In this document: piece by piece, positions 22,104 through 33,452 of the stretch
Layout of the letters: every line of letters begins with the position of its first letter
Numbering within the stretch: position 1 is the first letter of the stretch
Source of the DNA: Punctularia strigosozonata HHB-11173 SS5
Lineage: Eukaryota > Basidiomycota > Agaricomycetes > Corticiales > Punctulariaceae
Assembly (NCBI RefSeq): GCF_000264995.1
Contig: NW_006767437.1
Span: 612,158 to 676,157, forward strand
DNA length: 64,000 nt
Direction: 5' to 3'
Program-made: the position numbers and the translations under genes
The notes under the pieces: model-generated
The model's input: only the letters and a program-made list of their open reading frames with translations
Told to the model about the DNA's origin: nothing
Databases searched by the model: none

Positions 22104-24613
22104 TCACGACGGGTTGCCTCGGTTAGGAGCGTTCCCATTCCCGCCGGGATGGATGTTCCTGCCCCTACCGGCGAATCCAATCCTAAATGGACCGCCCCTA
22201 TGATGACCGCGGATAACGTGTCCAGACTGCCCAGGAGGAACGATGCCCCCTGGAATAATTGGCATCAAAGGGCCACCTGGTAGCCGTCAGACAACAACAC
22301 CCGGGAATTATGGAGACGAACCTGGAGTCTGGGATGGCAAAGGGAAGCAGCTGCCTCCAGGCAAGTTTTCAGGGTCAAGCTCCTGATCTTCTATGAGTTG
22401 TGGTGTTTCGGAGACCGCTTCGTCATCGGGCTGCAATCGAATGATTAAGCACCAATGCAAACCAAAGAGAACATGAGTTCGTACGTCGAGATCAATGACC
22501 AGTGCTCCAAAGTGCCATCCAGCGGCTGCAGCATGGAAGCAAAACCGTTCACGAGCGCGACCCTGCTTCCTCGCGGCGTGATCGAAGCGAACTTCGGACG
22601 GCACATTGACGTTCGCAGGGGTTGGGCGCCGCCCATCAATGGCGGCGAGGCGCTGCCTTTCCTCGGCATATCCTCCCGGAGCACCGGCTGGGATTTCTCT
22701 CGGGTCGCCGAGTCCAAGAGCCCCTCGAGAATATGAGCCCCAGGTCACGAGCTTACCAGTGGACGTGAGAGCTCCGTAGTGATAGTCTCCGATGCATACC
22801 GCGATGACGTCCCGGTTCTGGAGAGCGGGAGGTATGTCCGGCATCGCGTCCGGGCTGGAGTCAACTTTGCCAATCAGTACAACGGACGTGCTCGATGGAC
22901 CCGTAGCAGGCGAATATGCAATGAACGTGTTGAAATGTCCGGATATCTGCGAATATTGTCTTTAGTCAAAGACCACTTGACCTGTGAAAGCCCATCTGTT
23001 TACGTGTGATATGTGCATCTGCTTGGGTGGTTCTACGTGTTCGGCAGGGTCTTTGGGGTCGGAGTAGGTGGGGTGCCTTTTTATCTTCTTCAGTTCACTG
23101 AAATAAGGCATCTGAGAAGGCACATCAGAACATGGAACGAGGCCAGGCCGTGAAAGAGGGTTCACATATTCCCAACGCCCTTGCTGCGCATTTTCGGCGT
23201 TGCTCAAACCGCGATAACTGTTGGCACGGGGGTGAGATAAATGTTGAGTCAAGAAATCAAAGTGTATTCACCGCAGTACGTGACCTTTGTCCGTCAAGGC
23301 CATCAACACGTTGTCCAAGGCAGCAATCTTGACAATGTTGGTGTTCTTCACGGTGTCAATGGAGGGCCTAGTCCATTTGTCCTCCCATTCTTTCGAAACA
23401 GGAGGATCGAAGTCAGGCAGGTCCGCCGCGGGCGGGGGCCGGATTCTAAGGATATATCATGTCAAGCGTGGCTCATGAACGAAAACATTGATGCTGACAT
23501 CAAGGGATCGAACCGCAGATCCCATAGTATGCACGGGATCGAGTCCACGCCGGACGAGTTCTTTTTGGATTTCACCTTGAATCGATCATCGCCCTCACGA
23601 GCCTTCTTGTCGAATTCCTCCATCTTCAGGTCATGAGCAATCCCGATGTGACTTCCTTCGGGCTGACCTGCGTTTCAAGATTGTCAGCAAAGATAGGGAG
23701 GCGAAGTCATTTTCATCAGACCTTCCGCGGGCTCGTCATCCGGAGGCAGGAATGGCCACCAAACTAGAACGTTGCCCGATTCGGTCAACACGGCGGAGTA
23801 AGCCCAGCCACTCTCGACTTGACGAGGAGTAGAGTCCGGGTCCGACAAGTCGAGGAGATGACTGTTCACTTTGAAGGGCAGCCCCCATGACAGGAAAGAG
23901 TATACGGAGAGATCTGCTGCAAGAGCCGTAGCATGCAGGCGACCGCAGCTGTACTCACGTTAGAGACATGGGCACGTAAGAGCAACAACGACCTACTTGA
24001 TCGAGCGGATTGGTTGAGGGAGTTCGAGTTTCATCGGTTTCGGAGCTTCCTTACTTGGGTTGGCATAGCCGTCATTCTGGAGAGAATACGACGATCCGTC
24101 CAGAGTGCCCCAGACATAGACCTGTCCCTCAGAGTCAATCGCGTGGAATGACCTATCGAAACGTCAGGTATGCACATAGATGATCGTCGCGACGCCTTAC
24201 ATTCCACCCGCTGCCAGAGCGACTATGCGAGCACCTGGGATTTTCAATTCTACGGGTGCGGGAACGTCCCGGTCATGTAGCCCTGGCAAGCCCAGTCTGC
24301 CGTTGTCGTTCTGCCTGGTACGAAGTCAAACCCGATCTGGGAAACAGGAAACGAAGCGGCTCACTGACCCCCATACGAAGACCTTTGGCTTGCGGAGTCC
24401 TCTGTAGATGAACTTCCATCCGCTTGTTCGTGCGGTCCCTTGACCGGTGAAGTTGAAATCTTGCGCGAGCTTCCGTTTCCAAAGGGTGTCATCGTCGCCC
24501 AATGACGCAAAGAACCTGCTTGTCTGCGACAGGCTGAGCAAATCAGGAATGGTGAGAGCGGGTAGCAGGTTATCGAGCAACAGTTCCACGGGTAAGTCTG
24601 CGAGTCCTGGCAT
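22104..24613 (-). CDS. saf1: F-box and RCC1-repeat protein (SCF-associated factor 1-like)
   Basis: Putative SCF ubiquitin-ligase substrate adaptor with an RCC1/BLIP-II propeller. Ten exons (24613-24369, 24314-24201, 24152-23997, 23948-23722, 23667-23499, 23445-23272, 23217-23004, 22946-22485, 22430-22322, 22276-22104) give 680 aa. The F-box is at residues ~3-45 (LADLPVELLLDNLLPALTIP, with FFASLGDDDTLWKRKL). RCC1-type blades include VFVWGQNDNGRLGLPG, AIDSEGQVYVWGTLDGSSYS, SAVLTESGNVLVWWPF, NVLMALTDKGHVLR, GDYHYGALTSTGKLVTWG with SRGALGLGD, and WHFGALVIDLD. A 45-nt intron (22277-22321) joins the body to a Gly/Pro/Arg-rich tail (GGIVPPGQSGHVIRGHHRGG). Without it the protein would stop soon after PSQTPGSSP. 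The second splice near 23499-23446 is the least certain. Confidence 0.88.
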
Positions 24614-25180
24614 CGTTACTGTAACGCTGATCTGGCACAGATGAAAGGAAGGAAGTGCAACAAGGCACAGTCGAGATTCAGAGGCCACCCAGATAACCTG
24701 ACTGCGTATGCTGTGCGCCATGCTGCGCCATATGCATGTGCGTCATACCACGAGCGTCGCTGGCTGCAGTGAACTGAACGTGCGTTTGATCATATGTATT
24801 ACTAGTTCACGGCTCCCGTGATATTGATGCAATGCATCCAGAAGGGTAGTCTCCAGCAGGGTGTCGGTGATAATCCAGTATTACATAGCGAGCTTGCGCA
24901 AAGAGGTTGAACCGTATCGCACGGCGAACAAGCCGGATATCAGTTCACCTCATGCAATGAAGTTGCTATTCGTTCACAAAAAAATCCCATGATGGCCTCA
25001 ATGGCATGATTTCATGGAGTGAGAGAACGACAAGTATGTTGTAGTAGCGAAGGAGGAGCAAGGAGAGGAGAGGAGAGGCTACGAGGATGGGACAAGATTG
25101 GTCAGCTTTCCCACTGCATCCCCTGCCCTCGTCGCCTTCCCAAGCAAGCCGCCGACACCCCCACCCGCAAGACAGTCAAG
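24614..25180. other. Divergent intergenic region, 567 bp
   Basis: Between the F-box/RCC1 gene (minus) and ribosomal protein S4 (plus). A purine tract (ggagga/gagag repeats, about 25045-25085) precedes the S4 gene, and a pyrimidine-rich leader runs up to its ATG. Confidence 0.5.
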
Positions 25181-26317
25181 ATGGTTAGTGAATCGCTGCT
25201 ACACTGCTCCGGGATGCATCTACGAAGTTCTGGTCGACCGTACATGGCGCGGATGGCTGGATGTTATGGTTCAGCGCGATGGATGGAGGACTAGCTGTTC
25301 GGATGTCGCTCGGCCTGATGCTCACTTTCTGTGCACCACCCTTTGCAACCACGCGCTAATCTCTCATATACCAGGGACGAGGACCGAAAAAGCACTTGAA
25401 GCGCCTCAATGCGCCCTCCTCGTGGATGCTTGACAAGCTCAGTGGAACCTACGTACGTCCCTAACATTTCCTCCGGAAAATGGTGTATTGACGGACCGGA
25501 ATAGGCTCCCCGTCCCTCTCCCGGTCCTCACAAGCTCCGCGAGTCGCTCCCTCTCATGATCTTCCTTCGCAACCGCCTGAAATACGCGTTGAACGGCCGT
25601 GAGGTGACTGCTATCGTCATGCAACGCTTGATCAAGGTCGACGGCAAGGTCCGCACCGATGCTACTTACCCCACTGGCTTCATGGGTGCGCTATTTTCCG
25701 AAAGAAGGGAAATCCGAGGTTCTCATACATGGTCCAGACGTTGTTACCATTGAGAAGTCGGGCGAGCACTTCCGTCTCCTGTATGATGTCAAGGGCCGCT
25801 TCACCATCCACCGCATCACCCCTGAGGAGGCCTCCTACAAGCTCCTCAAGGTGCGCAAGGTTGCTGTTGGAAGCAAGGGTGTTCCCTACATCATCACCCA
25901 CGATGGCCGCACCATTCGTTACCCCGACCCTGCCATCAAGGCTAACGACACTGTCAAGTTCGACTTCGAGCAGAACAAGATCGTTGACTTCGTCCACTTC
26001 GAGACCGGCAACATCGTCATGGTCACCGGTGGTCGTAACATGGGCCGTGCTGGTGTCATCGTCCACCGCGAGAAGCACGTCGGAGGTTTCGATATTGTCC
26101 ACGTCAAGGACACTCTTGACCGAACTTTCGCCACCCGGTGAGTTGTGATTTGCGTAGTGTCAACAGTGTCACTAATCGTCGAACCAGGATATCCAACATC
26201 TTCGTCATCGGTGAGGGTATCAAACCTTGGGTGTCTCTGCCTCGCGGCAAGGGTACCAAGCTTTCCATCGCTGAGGAGCGTGATGTCCGCAGGCGGCAGC
26301 GGGCAGCTGAGGCATAG
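25181..26317 (+). CDS. rps4: 40S ribosomal protein S4
   Basis: Structural protein of the small ribosomal subunit (eS4). Five exons (25181-25183, 25375-25452, 25505-25685, 25738-26137, 26188-26317) give exactly 263 aa, the eukaryotic length. Exon 1 is only the ATG; the 191-nt first intron is much longer than the other introns (50-52 nt). The sequence is diagnostic: [57 protein letters not shown], the S4-like RNA-binding region, KOW motif [13 protein letters not shown] and the C-terminal [15 protein letters not shown]. Codon usage is strongly biased to C-ending codons, as expected for a highly expressed gene. Confidence 0.97.
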
Positions 26318-26660
26318 GTTTTCGGCTCTGTTGTTTCACATATCCACCATTTCATGCCATGCTTTGTATGCCTCCACCCAAAATGACATAGCATGCACAT
26401 CACCACAGCAGAGGATGTGGAGTAATTTTGAAGCTGGTTGTACTGGACTCAAAGGGATTGATATACCGAGGCCCGCTGTATTCCTCGCACATAGAACCCG
26501 CCTCATACCGCCTTGTCGAATTCAACATCGTGTACGAGTCTAGGAAAGGAGCATTCCATGGGAGTTATTACATTGAGGCTTGGTCTTCTACGTATATACA
26601 TAACATGGACGGAGACACCTGAGACATTAAGCAAAGCGACGTACACAGAGAAAGCGATGA
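26318..26660. other. Convergent 3' intergenic region, 343 bp
   Basis: Between the ends of rps4 (plus) and the Ufd4 gene (minus). It should contain both 3' UTRs. Nothing else was seen. Confidence 0.5.
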
Positions 26661-29600
26661 TTACGACAAGTGGAAGCTTCCTACACCCTCTTTCATAGCT
26701 GTATGCAGTTTCTCTCGCATAACCTCTTTCGAGCTGTAGTCCGGTAACTTGAGATAATTGACGCAGGTCATCACGCTGGGCAGGTAGTCGTCCGCAGTAA
26801 GCGGGGGTTCGTGCGGTTTGCGGACGACAGTCAGCGGGGGGTTCAGTCCACGGAAACCTGTTAGGGATCGTCAGCAACAAATCGCCCGCAATGAGCTAGC
26901 CAAAGCTCACCGCCAATAGGCAGCTTCGGACTTCCGGTGATGAACTGGAGGTAGCCACGACGAGTCGGCGCATCATAAGCAGCCATAATTTCGACCAGAT
27001 TGCGGATGGCACGACTCTCCACGTTGAAGCCGTGATCCGCCTTCAACGCTTCGCTGAGTGTCTCGACGCTCCAGTCTTCGTCCGTGTTGCCGAAGAGCAT
27101 GGCCAGCTCATCGGCAGAGAAGGCTTGCAAGTCGGTAATGGGGAACACCTTGGAGAATCCTTCTCGGAACGCCTGTACCTGGGGTTGGGCGCCGGAGCCT
27201 ATGATGGCGTCAATTACGGATTCAATATACTCCTCGACATTGTCCGCGGTAACTGCGATGTCGCGGCCGCCAGGCTATCGAGTATACGTCAGGAAAGAGT
27301 GATGGACGAGATAATCTAATGCACATGCCTTGAGTTCAATGTCATAGCCAGGAATCGTGAAGTCAAGGGCGAGATCCTCAACGTTAACGGACTCCGCCTT
27401 GTCGACATTCTCTGCGGGCTGCGTATGGTGGCGTGAGTGGCGGGAATAGTGACAAGTTGCAGATGAATCACCTCCTGCTCCTCCTTCGCTTTCGCCATCC
27501 TCCTAAGCTTGCTCAGGGAGCTCGCGAGATCCGCGTCGACGAGCTGAATCTGGTTCAGGGATGCATTTACGAAGGTAAATGTTCTCAAACATACCTTGAG
27601 GGTCTCTAGGGTCAATGGGACTTGTTCCCCAAGCACAAGCTTCAGGAAGATCTTGTTGTACGACATATCGATGATACGAGAGTCAAGCATGGCCTTGGCG
27701 ACGAATTGCCCAATGACCCGAAAGATGTGCGTCCGCTTTCTGCGGGCAAGTTGCATGAGAAGCCGCATATACATACGAGATATCGACTTACTGCGTGCCA
27801 TCGTTGCCCGCGTCATCTGGGCTTATGGGGGCTGGGAACAAGCCAGTAGGATGTTGCACGTAGAGACCGGGCGAATTGACATCAGCGTCTCTCCAGAGCT
27901 TCAACGTGCGTCGCGCGAACTCCCGAGAAACCAGGGAATAGAATTCCAGTGTTGGTCCGAGGCCTGTTCCAACCTCCTCAAAGTACTCCACCTCCAATAC
28001 CGAAGAAGACGAGCCGTAAAGCTCAAAGACCTTCATGGCCGACTCAAGAATGTGCTTCCGAGATATCCTGACTTTCTGCCGTTGGAGTCGTCCAAGATAC
28101 GCGATGCTGTCATCCCGGCGAGATGAGTCCTGGCCTCGAGTCTGCTGGCTTTGCCACTTGAGGATGAGGCGCGCATAGCCAAAGGACGTGGACTGCAAGA
28201 AGTTGTAACGTGTTGCGAAGGGGAACAAGAAGGGGAAGTGCTGGGGCAGATCGAGGGCCCAATCCGGCAAGCAAGAGCTAGTACATGCCTCAGCGTAAGT
28301 TCCGAGATTGTGTTGTCCTCGACTGACCTTGCTACAATCATCGGCTCCTCTAATTGTCGGCTGAGCTTCGCCGTTAATTTGTTGTTCACAAAGGCCGACT
28401 CGGCGAGGACGCCATCATCGATCTGCATGACTACTTTCTCGCCCGCAGTTTGGTTGAGCTTGTGAATCACGCGAAGTAGGCGCAGGATCTTTGTGTGCGA
28501 AGCATCTTCCGGTAATGACGATAGTACTAAATTCGGTGATCGGCTTCTTGCCAAGCCATCGTCGTTGCGATCTACCGACGCATCATCAAAAATCAGTCAA
28601 CGAGACAAAGAGCACAACTCACCCTCGAGGTTCGGAGCAGGGCCTGGCACCTTCTTGAACTTGACAGTATAGATGCCCTGCCAAATCATATTCGGTGGAA
28701 TGGAAGGTCCCGTCTTTTTGCGCAACTCGTGTTGGTGAATGGCACCATAGATAGTAAGATCTAAAGGTAACGTCGTATCATCCATGGAGAACTCGAGATG
28801 CCAGTCCGTCGGCTTCGCCTTCAATGCTGCGGCGTATGAGGCTTTGCGAGGCTGTGGCGTAACTGTCTCCCTGGGTGTCGCTACCCTAGTGCCGTCAGGC
28901 GTCTTTGCTTCCACCCTCGAGCCATCTTCAACGAAATGAGCGACGTGAGTAAAAGGGACTCGTACGGAGAGGAGAAACCTACCGTCCACCAAGGAAAGTG
29001 TAATCGTCTTCTCGTTCATGGAGGTATCCGGGTCCATATCGTCGTCTATGATTTCGTCATCCACGTCCTCGTCGGGGAATACGTCGTGGTCCTCTTCTCC
29101 ACCGACCAGGGTTTCACTCGGTGCTGCTTCCGATGCTCCGACAGCGGATACAGTAGTAGATCCCGCAGGATCTGAAGCGGTAGGCGGCGGTGATGGCCCT
29201 GAAATACTGGACACGCTCTCAGCGGATCTGCTTGAAGACGCCTCTGCAATCTTTGGTGTAGAAGCCGAGGAGCCGCTATCAGGTTCCGCGTTGGCGCTAA
29301 TTCTCTTCGCGCTCAGCCGCTGACTGCGCCTGCGCGCAATAGTCGGCGCGGGCGCCGAAGCAGAGCTGCCTTGTTCATCTGCAGGTCGAGCGCTCAACGA
29401 AGGCAGCGATTCCGAGAGAGACGGTCGGGATGATGATGGTCCCGCGCCAAAGCCGCTAGCCAAAGCCGCTGCCAGCAAACGGGAGTTGCCGGAGAAAAGT
29501 CCCGACACACGTGGACGAAGGTAATCGTGCAGAGCCTGGAATGTGGCGATGGCGTGGATAGACACGACCATATTGTTCAGGTTGCGCGGAATGTCTGAAT

Positions 29601-32600
29601 CATCCGCGGCAACCAGACGAAGGCGGAGTTGCCGCGCCAACAGGGAGGGGGAGCTCCGCTTGTTGTCATCGGAACCTTGGCTAACGGTGATGACCTCGTA
29701 TGATTCCATCCTCGTTAAGCTCTCCTGTAACTTCTTCACCAGAACAGCAAGCGGAGTGACATCCTCTTCGGCGTTTCTCACGGTGAACGTCGCGAAGAGC
29801 AACTCCTGTCGTCGGGATACACTCACTAATAGATGATAGATGATAAGTAGGGCTTGCGGCTTGCGGAGGAATCATCTATTACATACCTTGGCGGGTCTCA
29901 TCAGTTGCAAGATTCAGAAGGCAATCGACCACACCACTCTGCAGCAGCTCGAAGCTAGAGACTGATGACGATGCGAAGAGACTAGCCAGAGCCTGTAATG
30001 CTTCTGCAATCTGCTCCTCCGAGGCATCCACTGGTGATAGGCTCTCCGCGAGACGCTGAAGTGCCTTCATGGTGCCATCCGCAGCCTTGGTCATATCGTC
30101 CGTGAGGAACTTGAAACGGGTCACCCTCGCTCTTAGTGTCACAGCATCCTCGGGGTCGAGAGTGTTGGACGACGATTTCTTGGAGGATGGCACAACTGGA
30201 ATGGGAGGAGGCATGGATGCATTGGATGCAAGATCCGAAGGCGGGAGTACCGAAGAAGGAGCGTCCTTAGCTTCTTTGTCCTTGTCCTTGTCCTTTGATC
30301 TGGAAACAAGGAGGTTTCGAGAAGCCAACGCCTCAATCTCGTGGAAGACACCTTCCCGATGGAAGGCAGGCTTGTACTCTTCCGGCACCTTCGTCAACAA
30401 CATCTCCACCAGTTGAAGGGCACCGATAACAAGCGATGGATGATCCTTAGAGGAAAGAATTGACGACGCGAAGCTCGCCACAGGAACACACTGATGCCAA
30501 ATTCAGCATTCAGCCAACATGATAATGAACTTCCTCACCTCGAGAACGCGCCGAAGGCCGTCGTCATCCTGGAAACTTACAGCCTTGAGAAGCCCTGTTA
30601 AGGTTTTAACCCTCACAGGGGTGATCACGCTGGCGGCATAAACGTCCACTAGGATTGGCACCATTAGTCGCATAAAGTGGCCGACCAAGTTCGGCTTCGA
30701 TTTCAGCAGTTCCGTCCTATCGAGCGGGGCAACGGGGCTTGCCACTGCAATCTCGTCGCTGTTGCTCTGAGAAGGCTCGGAGCTGGGGACGGGGACCACC
30801 TCGGTAGCAGGAGGTTCATCAGCGGAGGGTGTTACGGGAGCAGAGCCGCTGATAGGCGTGTCAATAGCGAGACCAGACACGCTCGCCGCCGCATTGGCAG
30901 CTGCTTGACGAGCAGCGGCGCGATCGGCTTTGGCTTTGGCCTTGACCATACGAGAGAGCGACTTCTCGGTATAGCTCTTGTGGTCGAACACGCCATCTTC
31001 GAAGCAAGTCAGTCATATGGCTTTAGCTAAGGACATCGCTTCAACGCACCTTTGGGCAAAGGCGGCATCAGCTCGGACACGAGACTGAGAGCCTCTTCGA
31101 TTTGATCCTTTGGCCTATGCGCCAAGTTCTCCATGACGGTCATGTCTGCTAAACCACCTCCGAGGCCTTGGCCTCCGCTTGCTTCTCCCTGTTCCTCATG
31201 GCCCTCACTCGCAGGGGGAAGGACGCCGGTCAAGATCTGGTACAAGGTCGACACGATATCTGCCTCGAGCAGGGTGATGGTGATTTTCGGGCTCGCCTTT
31301 GCCGATATCGCCAGGGCACGCAACAACAATGTGAAAGTATTTGCGGCAATCAGGGGACTACCACCCGCTGGTAGCAGAAGTAAGTTGACCGCTTTGATTA
31401 ATTCCAGATCGACGAGGTCTTCGAGAAGCTGAGGGTGACTGCGGTGATAGGAATCAATCACGCGTATAACGCACAGACACGCATACTCGACCAATCTCTG
31501 GTCAGAGTACGACAGGCAGTTGCGGATGATAGGCCACACGGGCCGGAGCATGGAGACGTGCTCGGACGAGATGTTGCGGCAACAGTTGGAGGCTGCCTGA
31601 AGCGCGGTCCGCTGCACTGCGATGGAGAAGAAATCGAGGTACGAGAGCAGCGCGGCCAATCCACCTTCACGCACGATTGCGCTGGGAAACTCCTCCGAAA
31701 TTTTCTCCAGCGTGCTCAACGTTTGCTCGGCAAGATCGATGTAGGATATTTCGAGAAGTTTGCTGCAGAGGACGGGGAGCGCGCCGTGGTAGACGATCGT
31801 ATGCGCTACGCCAGGAAGCGCCTCCATCAGATTCGCCAAGCATCTGCATGCCAGCACTTGCGCCTCCAAATTCTCGTCACCGCGGAAAGCGCCTCCCGAG
31901 CTCATCGCAATGGCAGCGGCTAATTGAGCGTCTTCGTCCTGTTCATCCCCTTCCCCTCCATCATCGCCGTCCTCGCCGTCCTCGCCTTCAGCATTCCCAC
32001 TTCCGCCCAAGATCCTCACCAATTCTCTCACATAACCCTCGACCGGGAAGCTTCCGGCCAATGTGTCCTCCGTACTCATACTCAACAACTCGCTCAGCTC
32101 CTGGAGAGTAATCAGCCGCGTTGTTGGGTCGGCGCTCATCTTAATGTTCCCCAACATGGACTTGATCCGAGTTGACATGGAGAGCATGAACGAGCCAAGT
32201 CTCCCGTAGTCGCCCAGAATCGCCATTGCAGTGAGATCATCGAATGCAGGGCGTCCGTGGGCGTGGTCTTGAGGGGACTCTGGGTCGCCATGCTCTTCGC
32301 CATCACCTTCTCCATCATCGTCATGATCGTTCTCCTCGTCATCGTTCTCGTTCGGGCGGTCGTCGGGGTCACGATTGACTTCGGCTTGAGTGCCTTCGGC
32401 GTGTTCACCTTCGGCAGCCTCGGCTTTGCGGTCCACATCCATCATCGAGTATGTATCATCATCTTCGGTGCGCGAGGAGCTGGAACCAGATATCTTGCTC
32501 TTCAAGGCAGCTTTGCCCTTGGGGGGCGAGGTTCTGAAGGTGGCGTGAACGTGCGAACACATGGGTAAAAATACGATCTGCCATACCTGGTTTTGCGAGG

Positions 32601-33244
32601 CATGTCGGCGGACGGTACGGTGGCAGTGCTAGTATCGATTCTGGATCGGAGAGAGTAAGCGGCGGCGGTCTTTGTGCGTTTGACGGGTGCAGAGATGGAG
32701 GACGAGCCAGCTGGGTGGGCGTCTTCGTCTTCGGAGATGCTGTCAGGAGCAGCGCGCTTCTTCCCCTTGGTGTCTCGCGAGGGTTCCTGGATGGAGATTC
32801 CGGCGGTCACTGGGTAAGTGGCACGACGCGACCTATGGACATCACTCGGTTTAGTAGATGTAGCGGGAATGTATGCGCAGCCAACACGCACTTCTTGCTC
32901 GGTCTGGAGGCAATATCCTCGCCGGATCCCGTATCCTTCTCTTTGCCTTTTCCTTTAGCTGAGATTTGATCGCGGGGACGCTTGGCTTTGGATGCCTGGA
33001 CTGTAGAACGGGTGATGCGTTGAGAGATGCTGCCGGTGCTATCGACGGCGGTGATGCTGGATAAGTCGGACGACTCGCGAGCGGTAGTAAGCCTCTCTTT
33101 CTCCTTGGCTGCTCGGACGCGGGCGCTGGATCGAGTGGCTCGGGATTCGGGCTGAGCGGTGGTGCTGGTGCTGTGGGCGTTGGTGCTGGAACTCGAGCTT
33201 GCTTGGGCGGTAGCTTCTTCTTGCTGTGCGATCCGTAAGTCCAT
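26661..33244 (-). CDS. ufd4: HECT-type E3 ubiquitin ligase, Ufd4/TRIP12 family
   Basis: E3 ligase of the ubiquitin-fusion-degradation pathway. Fourteen exons (33244-32892, 32832-32587, 32533-31050, 30996-30539, 30490-29887, 29825-28983, 28925-28623, 28571-28328, 28277-27792, 27739-27595, 27549-27472, 27418-27329, 27274-26911, 26857-26661) give 1964 aa. Order: a basic/Ser-rich disordered N-terminus, an acidic run ([19 protein letters not shown]), TRIP12-like armadillo repeats (~250-620, [28 protein letters not shown]), a long Ser/Ala-rich middle, the Ufd4 [13 protein letters not shown] segment, then the HECT domain. The catalytic Cys lies in [11 protein letters not shown], 33 residues from the end. 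The intron 27328-27275 appears to use a GC donor (gcatgt). The intron 28982-28927 is a multiple of three with no stop, so it could be retained. Confidence 0.93.
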
Positions 33245-33452
33245 TTAGTGGAGTCAAATGCCCTGCGCCATCTATCCGGCCTTCGCTGTGTGCAGAGAAA
33301 AGAAATGATCGCCGCAGTGGACGATGTAGTCAGAGGGCAGGGTGTTCGGACGGGTGGACGCACGCGATCCCGATACAGTAAGCGTGACCAACGGAGTGAA
33401 GCCCCTATCCAACGGGGCTTTCTCTTTCTTTCTGTTATCTTTCCACAAACTC
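33245..33452. promoter_or_regulatory. Shared bidirectional promoter region, ufd4/pso2
   Basis: Only 208 bp separate the start codons of the divergent Ufd4-type ligase and Pso2. No TATA box was recognised. Shared regulation is inference from the spacing. Confidence 0.5.

Noticed and set aside
25184-25374. snoRNA in the first intron of rps4
   Set aside because: No paired C and D boxes or H/ACA layout was identifiable by eye.
28926-28982. Treating the 57-nt segment in ufd4 as coding
   Set aside because: It is open and in frame, but has a good GT donor and AG acceptor, and removing it gives the smoother [13 protein letters not shown]. Kept as an intron with a note.
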